Source: Tunturibacter empetritectus (lineage in GTDB: Bacteria > Acidobacteriota > Terriglobia > Terriglobales > Acidobacteriaceae). Taken from it: a stretch of 64,000 nucleotides of DNA. Location of the stretch: positions 620,001 to 684,000 of the forward strand of contig NZ_CP132932.1 of the NCBI RefSeq assembly GCF_040358985.1, in the 5' to 3' direction. Position 1 is the stretch's first letter. The number at the start of each line of letters is the position of its first letter. The position numbers were made by a program, and so were the translations under genes. Below are positions 37,307 through 45,404 of this stretch, piece by piece. The notes beneath the pieces were generated by a model. It saw nothing but the letters and a program-made list of their open reading frames with translations, did not search any database and had not been told where the DNA came from.

Positions 37307-37756
37307 CTAGCTTGCTGTGGCGTGGGTGAAGGAACCAAGCTGTGGCGACTGCGAGGTCGACGCGACGACGGTCTTCTTTGGGCCCCGCTTACGTGCGACG
37401 AGGACCCTGATACGTTCGATCATCTCCGCGGGGGACGAAGCGCCTTTCGGGAGGAAGACATCGGCGTGAACGGCTCGATCGAAGGCATTGACAGTGCCGG
37501 AGACGATCATCGCGGGCAAGCCGGGATGGAGTTGCTTGGCGCGGCGGACGAGTTCGTTGCCGTCCATCTGCGGCATGATGAGATCGCAGAGGATGAGATC
37601 GAGCGTGCCGGGAAGATATTGATCAAGGACGGCGAGCGCCTCCTGCGCGCTGTGGGCAGCGACGACGCGATAGCCACGAGTTTCGAGGAGGAAGGTGCGG
37701 ACGGAAAGAATTTGTTCGTTGTCATCTACGCAGAGAATCGTCTTCTTGGGGCGCAT
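37307..37756 (-). CDS. Stand-alone response-regulator receiver protein
   Basis: A 149-residue single REC domain without an output domain. The acidic pocket is D11/D12 in CVDDNE, the phosphorylatable Asp is D58 in LILCDLIMPQMDG, and the switch residues are S86 and K104 in FLPKGA. A basic Ser/Thr-rich tail follows residue 125. Such proteins relay phosphate or act by protein contact. No histidine kinase is encoded in the window. It is convergent with recG. Confidence 0.9.
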   Translation of the reverse strand: MRPKKTILCVDDNEQILSVRTFLLETRGYRVVAAHSAQEALAVLDQYLPGTLDLILCDLIMPQMDGNELVRRAKQLHPGLPAMIVSGTVNAFDRAVHADVFLPKGASSPAEMIERIRVLVARKRGPKKTVVASTSQSPQLGSFTHATAS

Positions 37757-38417
37757 GCAGTCTCTCTTCTGCCGGACACCACCTTATGGTGGCTCGCGGC
37801 CGATGGGCCAGTCTGACGCGTCTGCTGGTTTGCAGACGGGCCGGTCTGGTGGTGTTCAAAACTTCCCCGTGGTTCGGCCAGATGCGGCCTCTCAGCGCGT
37901 AGTGGGTCCACCGCTCCCGAAGTGGAGAAGACGGAATGAGCAAAGCTCTCCAGTCTGCTCCACGAGGGATCAGGCCCATCTGTCCAGCGAGCGAAGCTGC
38001 CGAACCGCGGGGTGCGAGAGAGGCTGTAGGCCGACGCAGGTTGCCACGCGGCTCCGAGAGCGCAGGGAGTCCCTCTGCTGCGGATACAGTGGGTGTCGAT
38101 GCCGGAGATACTGGCATCGACCTCACTGCGCGTGCAGACAGTAAGATTGCGCTGGGGAGCCGCGACTGCGGGGCAGTCGAGCTTCTCTCAACTCAAATTG
38201 TCAGAAAACAGGCGAAAGCAAATCATCTCCAACGACGCTTCCTCTTTCAGGCAACGCCGTCGTCAACGCTTTCCAACAGTACGAATGAGTGGGGGAGTTG
38301 GCAAGCGGCGAAGTTTGGGCGAAGACTCGCAATATTAGAGCTTGCACATCCACCGATGCTCGGAAGGGGCTGTATTCATTGGCGATTCATGATGGGTCCC
38401 TGTTGAAATCGAGTGCA
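37757..38417. other. Gene-poor region with hairpins
   Basis: I find no gene I can support. Several inverted repeats stand out: CGTCTGC-TGGTTT-GCAGACG at about 37817-37836, CCACC-TTAT-GGTGG at about 37779-37792, and TCGATGCC-GGAGATACT-GGCATCGA at about 38096-38120. Open frames on both strands lack domain-like composition. It could hold a structured RNA or decayed repeats. Confidence 0.4.
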
Positions 38418-39386
38418 TCACGGCAGGAAAAAGCGTCCCGTTGCAACAGGAATGGTGCGGCCACCGACAAACACTTTCGTGACGATGCCGTCCTCGATTG
38501 CTGCGCTGACATGGATGCGGCTGGGACGAAGCATCTCGATTCCCTGTTCGATGACGAGTTGTTGTCCGCTGGCGGCGAGGCCATGACGGACGAGGTAGGC
38601 GATGGTGCATCCGGAGGCAGAGCCGGTCGCAGGATCTTCGCCGGAGTCGAACTGCATGCGTGCGTGCCAATGTGCTGTTGAGTTCTCATTAGCGGGAGTA
38701 ATGCAGTGGAAGAACTTTGCGCCGATGCGGTCAAGAAATTGACGAGAGCTTTGCGAGAGGAGGATATGGAGGCGGCCGGCGACCTCGAGCGATCGCAAGG
38801 GGACGACGCAGAACGCCATGCCGGTGGAGATGACCTGCGCGGGGAGATGCGGATCCAAGTCTTCAATGGAGAGACTGAGTGCGGCGGCCAAGGCTGCACG
38901 GTCGTCGGGAGTGTTGAGAACTTTGCCAAAGGTTGGATCGTTCTGTCGCATCGTTCCGAAGGCTCCGATCTCTTGTGGCTGCGGAGCCTGGAAACGAACA
39001 GGGATTGGACCGATTCCAAGATCAAGAGTGATCTGATCTGCGCCGCGAAAGGTTGGATGATTCCAATAGAGCCAGCTGGCCGTGCCAAGGGTTGGGTGGC
39101 CGGCGAAGGGAACCTCTTCGGTGGTGAGGAAGATGCGGACCTGGACGCCGCGTTCGCGTTCGATCTCCGGTGCTCGGGGCAGGATGAAGGTGGTTTCACT
39201 GAGGTTGGTCTCGCGGGCCAGGGCCTGCATCTCGTCGAGGGTGAGACCGCGAGCGTCGGTAAAGATGGAGAGCGCGTTGCCTTCGAGGGGGCGTTCGGCG
39301 AAGACGTCAACCTGGGCAAAGTCGAAGGTGCGAGAGGTCGAGGGGAGTGCTGCTGTGGATGTAACAGCGGGGCTCTGATTTGACAT
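38418..39386 (-). CDS. PhzF family isomerase-like protein
   Basis: A 322-residue member of the PhzF/diaminopimelate-epimerase-fold family. The N-terminal FAQVDVFAERPLEGNAL, the catalytic Glu in NLSETTFIL (equivalent to E45 of PhzF), VPFAGHPTLGTA, and the second-half SGEDPATGSASG match the family well. A Ser/Thr-rich leader of about 20 residues precedes the fold. GAGGAG lies before the ATG. Phenazine synthesis genes are absent, so the name is family only; the substrate is unknown. Confidence 0.9.
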   Translation of the reverse strand: MSNQSPAVTSTAALPSTSRTFDFAQVDVFAERPLEGNALSIFTDARGLTLDEMQALARETNLSETTFILPRAPEIERERGVQVRIFLTTEEVPFAGHPTLGTASWLYWNHPTFRGADQITLDLGIGPIPVRFQAPQPQEIGAFGTMRQNDPTFGKVLNTPDDRAALAAALSLSIEDLDPHLPAQVISTGMAFCVVPLRSLEVAGRLHILLSQSSRQFLDRIGAKFFHCITPANENSTAHWHARMQFDSGEDPATGSASGCTIAYLVRHGLAASGQQLVIEQGIEMLRPSRIHVSAAIEDGIVTKVFVGGRTIPVATGRFFLP

Positions 39387-39706
39387 GGGTGCTCCTCGGA
39401 AGTATCTTTGAAAAGACCGCGATAGGGCGAACCGGCCTCATGCTAGCTTAGCTGGCTGCGGTACAAAACATACAGCGATGACGATGATGCTCAACTCGAT
39501 GTTCACACTCTGCTGCTGTTGCTGTATCCCAGCGAGGGTGCGTTGATGAGCTAATCGAAGCAGAACATCTTCGAGCAGCACATAGACCCCACCCAAAGCG
39601 AATAAGCCGGGTGGGTTTTGCGTTGGGCTCAGCAGATTAGTTCACTTTGGCGCGAAGTTTATCAGGAATTGAAGGATTGGGTGACCCCCAAAGAAGGCGA
39701 ATCGAT
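39387..39706. other. Divergent gap between phzF-like and peroxiredoxin genes
   Basis: No protein gene seen in 320 bases. It holds an isolated plus-strand hairpin terminator at 39588-39619 and, upstream of it, a CTGCTGCTGTTGCTG tract. Promoters for both flanking genes should lie here, but I cannot place them with confidence. Confidence 0.45.
39588..39619 (+). terminator. Orphan rho-independent terminator
   Basis: Stem CCCACCC/GGGTGGG with a 14-base loop followed by TTTT. No plus-strand gene lies upstream, so it may end a small RNA or attenuate the peroxiredoxin transcript. Confidence 0.6.
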
Positions 39707-40363
39707 ATGTCACTTCGCATCAACGATATTGCTCCCGATTTCACTGCCGAAACTACCCAGGGCACGATTCATTTCCATGAATGGATTGGTGACAATTGGG
39801 CCGTTCTCTTCTCGCACCCGAAGGACTTTACCCCTGTGTGTACCACCGAACTCGGCGCGGTGGCGAATCTAGAGGGCGACTTCGCCAAGCGTGGCGCCAA
39901 GGTGATCGGACTCAGTGTGGACCCGGTCGACAACCACGAGAGATGGGCTGCGGATATTGAGGAGGTTGGAGGCGCGAAGGTTAACTATCCCTTGATCGGC
40001 GACACGGAGTTGAAGATTGCGAAGCTCTATGACATGCTTGCGGCGGATGCGGGCGAGACCTCAGAGGGGCGAACTCCAGCGAACAATGCGCCGGTGCGCA
40101 CCGTGTTTGTGATTGGGCCTGATAAAAGGATCAAGCTGACGCTTGCGTATCCGATGACGACGGGCCGCAACTTCGATGAGATTATTCGCGTGCTCGACTC
40201 GATGCAGCTGACGTCGAAGCATAAGGTGGCGACGCCGGCGAACTGGAAACAGGGCGAGGAGGTCATCATCACTGGAGCAGTGTCGAATGAGGATGCCGAT
40301 AAGATCTTCCCTGGCTACAAGACAGTGAAGCCCTATCTCCGTACGGTGGCACAACCGGAGTAG
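39707..40363 (+). CDS. 1-Cys peroxiredoxin (Prx6-like)
   Basis: A 218-residue thiol peroxidase that reduces hydrogen peroxide and organic peroxides in the cytoplasm. The peroxidatic Cys is in HPKDFTPVCTTELG (residue about 45), the Prx6-class signature, and the Arg partner is in NAPVRTVFVIGPD. No resolving Cys is present in the C-terminal half, which is extended as in Prx6 proteins (GEEVIITGAVSNEDA). GAAGG lies upstream of the ATG at 39707; the earlier in-frame start would translate the leader. tRNA-Cys follows 46 bases after the stop. Confidence 0.94.
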   Translation: MSLRINDIAPDFTAETTQGTIHFHEWIGDNWAVLFSHPKDFTPVCTTELGAVANLEGDFAKRGAKVIGLSVDPVDNHERWAADIEEVGGAKVNYPLIGDTELKIAKLYDMLAADAGETSEGRTPANNAPVRTVFVIGPDKRIKLTLAYPMTTGRNFDEIIRVLDSMQLTSKHKVATPANWKQGEEVIITGAVSNEDADKIFPGYKTVKPYLRTVAQPE

Positions 40364-40409
40364 AGTTGGACAAGATCTCCGCTGCACTTCTGTTTTGTAG
40401 CGGGCAAGG

Positions 40410-40485
40410 GCACCGATGGCGAAGTGGTTAACGCGCTGGTCTGCAAAACCAGTATTCCCGGGTTCAAATCCCGGTCGGTGCTCCA
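40410..40485 (+). tRNA. tRNA-Cys (GCA)
   Basis: A 76-base cloverleaf. Acceptor arms GCACCGA/TCGGTGC pair fully, the discriminator is T as expected for tRNA-Cys, and CCA is encoded. The anticodon stem CTGGT/ACCAG encloses CTGCAAA with anticodon GCA. The T arm is CCCGGGTTCAAATCCCGG. Confidence 0.97.
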
Positions 40486-40570
40486 TAGTTCAATCTCTTG
40501 CTTTGCATAGAACCTTAATATCATCGAGGTAAAGACTGAGCATTGTTGAATTCAATAAACTCCTGATGCT

Positions 40571-42180
40571 CTACTGTGTACCGCTGGGCGATATCACCGA
40601 TACCAGATCCCCATCTAACATGGGCCCCAATGTCCTCATCTGAGCGTGTGAAGCAAACAGCGCTTTCCTCGTCCACTCCCAATCCCCTTCAGATTTCGGA
40701 AGGTAAACAAGATGCTCGCCTGGCTCCTTGATTAAATCCTCATACGATTGAACGATCGTATGGGTAATATTCTGTGTATTCAACATAGTTCGCGTCATAG
40801 TATCGTATCCGGTCCCACAGCAAGATTTCTCAAGACTCATAGAGTAAAACATGGCGAATTGTTTCCGGATTTCGGGATCACGGGTGTAGTAGTTGATTGA
40901 CGCAAAAACATCCCAATTTGCTAGATAAACAGGTTGGCCTTGCCTAGCATGGAGTGCATCTTTGGTCTCATTGGGTAGTACCAACCATTCCAAAACCTTT
41001 CTAGTAGTTGCACGTTGACCCTTGATTTTGGCAGCTCCTGAGACCAGTGAAGTAACAAATAGCGCAACCATTACTGCATTTACAATCAGTCGGCTTTGAA
41101 TACGATCGACATTCCAATTGCCAAAAGTGACAGGAGCCCAACAACTGCTCCCAAAACAAACCGTGTCTCTAAGACATGTGTCACCAGCACGGCAAGAACG
41201 TACCCAAACAAAGGCACCGCTGAGATCAGTATGAGAAATACTAATTCCGCGTTGGGTAACTCGCACTTACCCCTAATCGTTTGATAAATGACTGTACCAA
41301 TAAGCAGGCCAACCACAAAAATAAGAAGAAGCTGTACATCATTTTTTATACTTTTGCTGATGTTGAGATCACCTATTAACATCCACATATACGAATGGGA
41401 CACAATATGACCACTAACTGACTTGATGTAGTAGTAGCCGCTGTACTCTGACGCAGCCTTTAGGAAAGGCAGGAGAAATACAACACCCAGCACACCCGCG
41501 ACAATAGCTGAACACATTTCCCAGTCCGGCTTACGATTCTCTATCTCCCGAAACAACTCGGCCCCACATAAGGGGGCAAGTAGTAGGACAGCATAATAGT
41601 GTGTGTTGAGGGCCAATGCGGTAGATAAACTGAGACATAAGAGAGGAATGAGGCGGCTACTTTCTTGTTTTGTTGCGGACTGCCAACTTAGCATCATTAG
41701 ACCGAGAAACCCGAGCAGCAATCCGTAAGGTCTGCCTTGTCCTGCATACCACAAGGTGCCTGTCATAGAAGATAGCGCAATTGCGAAAAGTGCAGCCCTT
41801 TCATTTACCCCTCGACGAACAAAGATAAATAAGCAAACTTGCATGACAATATAGCCAATGAGAGAGGGTATACGGATAGCCATGGCACAAGGGCCAAACC
41901 AGTAAATAAACCCGTGGTCTACCAAATGGTAGACGGCTGGATCCAGACATATAGGGTAGTTCCGTTGCACATAAAGCATCCTGGATATGGACCCCACGCT
42001 ATCGGTCATCAGGATCCCAAACTCGTCACTCCACAGAAGCTCAGCATGTGACCATAGAAGAGATATGATTGCAGTGAGTAAAATAAATGACGATGCCGAA
42101 AGTAGTCCCGTTGTAGATTCAAAACCTAAGTAAATCTTTAAACGTTCTATTGGCTTGTTCATTAAGTCTTTCTTGGTCAT
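40571..42180 (-). pseudogene. Frameshifted multi-pass membrane glycosyltransferase-like gene
   Basis: The 5' part (42180 to 41086) encodes 364 residues with about nine hydrophobic helices, a LLWSDEFGILMTD motif in the first loop and TLWYAGQGRPYGLLLGFLGL, resembling ArnT/GT39-type polyprenyl-sugar glycosyltransferases (the acidic DE pair in the first extracytoplasmic loop is typical). It stops at FKAD*. The next frame continues at once with another helix (RLIVNAVMVALFVTSLV) and a soluble C-terminal domain to 40571. A single-base shift near 41090-41110 explains this. It is either a pseudogene or a sequencing error. Base composition is AT-rich against the genome. Confidence 0.65.
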
Positions 42181-42744
42181 GGATTATGGAGTCCAAACAG
42201 CAACGAGTTTACTACAGTACACTAGGAACATTATGCGTTGTCTCTGGGTAGGCTCTGTGAAATCCTTCCGACGATTCACTACCAGTTGACGTTACATATT
42301 CGAGACTGGGCCAGTGGATGCTACATGGTTCTCGTCACTACAAGCCGAACACACATCAGTTCCGCTCTGCGATATTGGCTCGACAGCCTCCCCGTTCGCT
42401 TGAATTGGCTTCTACAGCGGATCATGCATCACGGACTCAGCGTGATTACGGGTTTGCCCTTTCAACATCTCCGAGAAGACTGTGGGCTATCAACAGTTTT
42501 CGGCAGATAAAATCACCACATTAAAGAAGTTCATACTGTTGGAGCCTGGAAGGCACACCGTTCATATTCCATACTTCCAAGGGTCCACCCTTGCTAGTCT
42601 CGTCTCACAGGTCGAGTCTACTGATCGACCATTGAAAGTTTTCAATCCACGCGACTTCCAGCCTCTAGAGAAGAAGAGATAATTGATTGGAATTAAGTGT
42701 GTTATTTCGCGACCCCTCGAAAAATTAGCGTAGCTTGAAGGAGC
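42181..42744. other. Decayed region upstream of the DUF1348 gene
   Basis: No intact gene in 560 bases. Short open frames in shifting phases look like remains of a coding sequence, best seen at 42482-42682. The upstream region of the frameshifted glycosyltransferase-like gene also lies here. Confidence 0.45.
42482..42682 (+). pseudogene. Possible 3' remnant of a membrane glycosyltransferase-like gene
   Basis: The frame reads TTLKKFILLEPGRHTVHIP then YFQGSTLASLVSQVE, ending KVFNPRDFQPLEKKR. This resembles a soluble C-terminal tail rather than random translation; an overlapping frame just upstream ends YGFALSTSPRRLWAINSF, which could be the preceding part before a frameshift. I cannot name the parent family with certainty. 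Confidence 0.3.
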
Positions 42745-42750
42745 ATGAGC

Positions 42751-43233
42751 ATGAGCATGAGCAGTGAATCGACAGTCACACTTGTCCCTCCGTTCACGCA
42801 GGAGACGGCAATCCTTAAAGTTCGCAAGGCCGAGGACGGCTGGAACTCGCACGATCCTGAAAAAGTTTGCCTCGCCTATACCGTCGACAGCAAATGGCGC
42901 AATCGCTCCGAGTTCGTCAGAGGACGAGAGCAGATCGTTCAGTTTCTCACGCGCAAGTGGCAAAAAGAGCTGGATTATCGGCTCATCAAGGAGCTATGGA
43001 CCTTTGGGGGCTTCCGCATCGCAGTCCGTTTCGCTTACGAGTCGCATGACGCAGCTAGGCAGTGGTACCGCTCTTACGGCAACGAGAACTGGGAGTTCGA
43101 CAAAGACGGAGTGATGCATCATCGCTACGCTTGCATCAACGATCTGCCCATCAGGGAGAGTGAGCGTCTTTTTCATTGGCCTCTGGGCCGGCGCCCCGAC
43201 GACCACCCGGGGCTTACGGAGCTTGGTCTCTAG
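42751..43233 (+). CDS. DUF1348 / NTF2-like protein
   Basis: A 160-residue cytoplasmic protein of the NTF2-like cone fold, DUF1348 group: [37 protein letters not shown], the [15 protein letters not shown] strand, [17 protein letters not shown] and a C-terminal [10 protein letters not shown]. The start region is (ATGAGC)3, giving three Met codons; AAGGAG is one base before the first and seven before the second, so 42751 is preferred to 42745. No catalytic activity is established for the family. A flavin disulfide reductase follows by 141 bases. Confidence 0.85.
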   Translation: MSMSSESTVTLVPPFTQETAILKVRKAEDGWNSHDPEKVCLAYTVDSKWRNRSEFVRGREQIVQFLTRKWQKELDYRLIKELWTFGGFRIAVRFAYESHDAARQWYRSYGNENWEFDKDGVMHHRYACINDLPIRESERLFHWPLGRRPDDHPGLTELGL

Positions 43234-43374
43234 ACTCTAAATTCGATGAACTCTGCTCAGCAGGGTGATGCTGTACGCATTAAATTCTGAGATCTTTGGA
43301 AGAAGCCTTCCTGCTGCTTTGCTTGAGGACGCAATTGCGATCATACTTGCTGTTGTGGTTGTCATGAGACTCGC

Positions 43375-44754
43375 ATGAGACAAGACTTCGACGCAATTAT
43401 TATCGGTGCCGGACAGGCAGGACCATCGCTGGCAGGCCGACTTACGCAAGCTGGCTGGAAGGTCGCCTTCGTCGAGCGCAAGTTGTTCGGGGGTACCTGC
43501 GTTAATGTTGGATGCACACCGACCAAAGCTATGGTCGCAAGTGCCCATGCGGCGCACATCGCACGCAGAGGAGGCGACTTCGGAGTTGTGCGTGATGAGC
43601 CGGTTCGCGTGGATATGAAAAAAGTCCTGGCTCGCAAGAATGCGATTGTAATGAAGTCACGGACGAGCGTTGAAGGCTGGCTGCGAGGCATGGAGCGGTG
43701 CACTGTCTTTACAGGAACAGCGCGCTTCGAGTCTCCGAATGAGATTCGGGTTGGCGAGGAAGTGCTTCATGCTAAAAGTATTTTTCTGAACGTGGGCGGA
43801 AGGTCAGCAGTGCCGGATATGCCCGGCATTGGCAAGGTTCCCTTTCTAACCAGCACGACCATCCTCGACCTTGATGAACTGCCGCAACATCTTATCGTCG
43901 TTGGAGGGAGCTATGTCGGGTTGGAGTTTGCGCAGATGTATCGCCGCTTCGGCGCTGAGGTAACGGTAGTCGAGCGCAAGCCGCGGCTTGTGCCCAGTGA
44001 GGATGAAGACATCTCTTCCGGCGTTCAGGAGATCCTGGAGTCCGAGGGGATTCAGCTTCGCCTTGACGCGAACTGTATTCGGCTCGAAAACGATGGCGAA
44101 GAAGTAGCGGTTGGGCTTGATTGTCTTGAGGGCCAACCTAAGGTGGTAGGGTCGCGCATACTTCTTGCGGTTGGAAGGCAACCAAATACCGACGATCTCG
44201 GATTATCAGCTGCTGGCGTGCGGACCGATGAACGCGGCTACATCACAGTAGACGATCAACTGCGAACTTCTGTTGTGGGAATCTGGGCGCTTGGAGATTG
44301 TAATGGTAGAGGAGCTTTTACTCACACCTCGTACAACGACTTTGAGATCGTCGCGGATAATCTTCTCGAGAATGGCTCGCGCCGCGTAAGTGATCGTATC
44401 CCTGTGAGTGCCCTTTACATTGACCCTCCCTTGGCGCAGGTTGGCCTTACTGAAAAGCAGGTGCGAGCGAGTAGGCGCGCGGCATTGATTGGAACTCGTC
44501 CGATGACGAAGATTGGCCGGGCCGTGGAAAAAGGAGAGTCGCAGGGTTTCATGAAGGTGCTGGTGGACGCAGAGAGCAAGAAGATTCTGGGAGCTTCCAT
44601 TTTGGGCACTGGCGGTGACGAGGCTATTCATTGCATCTTGAGCACGATGTACGCAGGCGCTCCGTATACAACCCTCTCGCGCGCGGTCCACATTCATCCA
44701 ACGGTTTCGGAGCTTATTCCTACGATGCTTCAATCGATGACGCCGCTCCGATGA
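43375..44754 (+). CDS. FAD-dependent pyridine nucleotide-disulfide oxidoreductase (MerA/Lpd-like)
   Basis: A 459-residue flavoprotein of the dihydrolipoamide dehydrogenase/mercuric reductase group. FAD binds at IIIGAGQAGPSLA (residues 8-20), the redox-active disulfide is C42-C47 in GGTCVNVGCTPTK, the NAD(P) site is IVVGGSYVGLEFAQ, and the dimer-interface His-Glu pair is in HIHPTVSELIP at the C-terminus. It lacks the N-terminal HMA domain and the C-terminal Cys pair of true mercuric reductases, so mercury reduction is unlikely to be its main role. No E2/E1 dehydrogenase genes are near. It is followed by an HTH-TOBE regulator after 49 bases. Confidence 0.92.
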   Translation: MRQDFDAIIIGAGQAGPSLAGRLTQAGWKVAFVERKLFGGTCVNVGCTPTKAMVASAHAAHIARRGGDFGVVRDEPVRVDMKKVLARKNAIVMKSRTSVEGWLRGMERCTVFTGTARFESPNEIRVGEEVLHAKSIFLNVGGRSAVPDMPGIGKVPFLTSTTILDLDELPQHLIVVGGSYVGLEFAQMYRRFGAEVTVVERKPRLVPSEDEDISSGVQEILESEGIQLRLDANCIRLENDGEEVAVGLDCLEGQPKVVGSRILLAVGRQPNTDDLGLSAAGVRTDERGYITVDDQLRTSVVGIWALGDCNGRGAFTHTSYNDFEIVADNLLENGSRRVSDRIPVSALYIDPPLAQVGLTEKQVRASRRAALIGTRPMTKIGRAVEKGESQGFMKVLVDAESKKILGASILGTGGDEAIHCILSTMYAGAPYTTLSRAVHIHPTVSELIPTMLQSMTPLR

Positions 44755-44803
44755 ATGCCATTGAGGGTGTCTCCAGCTCTGAAAAATGCTAAAACTATAA
44801 GCC

Positions 44804-45226
44804 ATGACTACACGCCAGTTGCTGACGCCTCGAGAAGCATCCCGCATTCTAGGGGTGAGCTACCCGACGATCAAACAATGGATCTTGAGCGGAAAGCTAA
44901 AGACCGTTCAAACGCCCGGTGGGCATCATCGGCTGTCAGAGGCTGCTTTGAAGCCTTTTTTGGTCAAAGACCAGATGAAGCCCGCGACCGAATCCCGTCA
45001 ACGCTATCGACGGGTCAGCGGTAGAAATCAACTTGCAGGCAAAGTTGTGAGCATCCACGTAGAAGGTCTTCTCGCCGAGGTTGTCCTCTCTGTAGGAGAC
45101 GCACACTTGACTGCGATCATCACGGCGAACGCGGTTAATGAGCTTCAGCTGAAAAAAGGAGATCTTGCGGCTGCTCTCATCAAGTCGACTGACGTGATGA
45201 TTGAGCGCCTCGACGATCCCTTGTAA
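44804..45226 (+). CDS. HTH-TOBE (molbindin-like) regulator
   Basis: A 140-residue two-domain protein. Residues 5-53 form a MerR/excisionase-type helix-turn-helix (LLTPREASRILGVSYPTIKQW then GKLKTVQTPGGHHRL). Residues 75-138 form a molybdate/tungstate-binding TOBE (Mop) domain: GRNQLAGKVVSIHVEGLLAEV, a DAHLTAIITANAVNELQL segment and the final KSTDVMIE. Related proteins sense or store molybdate. It lies between the flavoprotein gene and a TonB-dependent receptor gene, so it may control either. No clear ribosome-binding site is visible, so translation may be leaderless. Confidence 0.88.
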   Translation: MTTRQLLTPREASRILGVSYPTIKQWILSGKLKTVQTPGGHHRLSEAALKPFLVKDQMKPATESRQRYRRVSGRNQLAGKVVSIHVEGLLAEVVLSVGDAHLTAIITANAVNELQLKKGDLAAALIKSTDVMIERLDDPL

Positions 45227-45255
45227 AACGCAACCGGCGCCTGTCAATGCAGGCG

Positions 45256-45290
45256 AATCGTTTGACTATACGATTTGAATCGACTAACTT
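45256..45290 (+). promoter_or_regulatory. Candidate promoter with overlapping inverted repeat
   Basis: TTGACT at 45262-45267, 17 bases, then TAACTT at 45285-45290. An inverted repeat AATCGT-N8-ACGATT (45256-45275) overlaps the -35. It lies about 115 bases upstream of the TonB-dependent receptor and could be an operator, perhaps for the HTH-TOBE protein. Confidence 0.35.
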
Positions 45291-45404
45291 CGTAATATAT
45301 TCGAGCAAAACACGTGCGGGAAGACCAGGCTCAGCTCGGCTGTTCACGCTAATCCTCAGGCCCCCGGACGCACCCCAAAAGCTGCGTTCTCAGGAGCGGA
45401 TTTC

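Noticed and set aside
37722..38126. Minus-strand open frame overlapping the receiver start
   Set aside because: Its composition is low-complexity Arg/Pro/Ser and it overlaps the well-supported receiver gene; it looks like chance reading of hairpin-rich DNA.
38418..39386. Phenazine biosynthesis
   Set aside because: Only the PhzF-fold protein is present; no other phz genes occur, so the family name does not imply the pathway.
40410..42744. Integrated mobile element at tRNA-Cys
   Set aside because: The position and composition suggest it, but I found no integrase and no repeated tRNA 3' end, so I only report a decayed AT-rich islet.
43375..44754. Mercuric reductase (mer operon)
   Set aside because: The protein lacks the C-terminal Cys pair and HMA domain, and no merR, merT or merP gene is near.
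45227..45404. Molybdenum-cofactor riboswitch before the TonB-dependent receptor
   Set aside because: The adjacent molbindin regulator made this worth checking, but I could not match the known motif in this leader.
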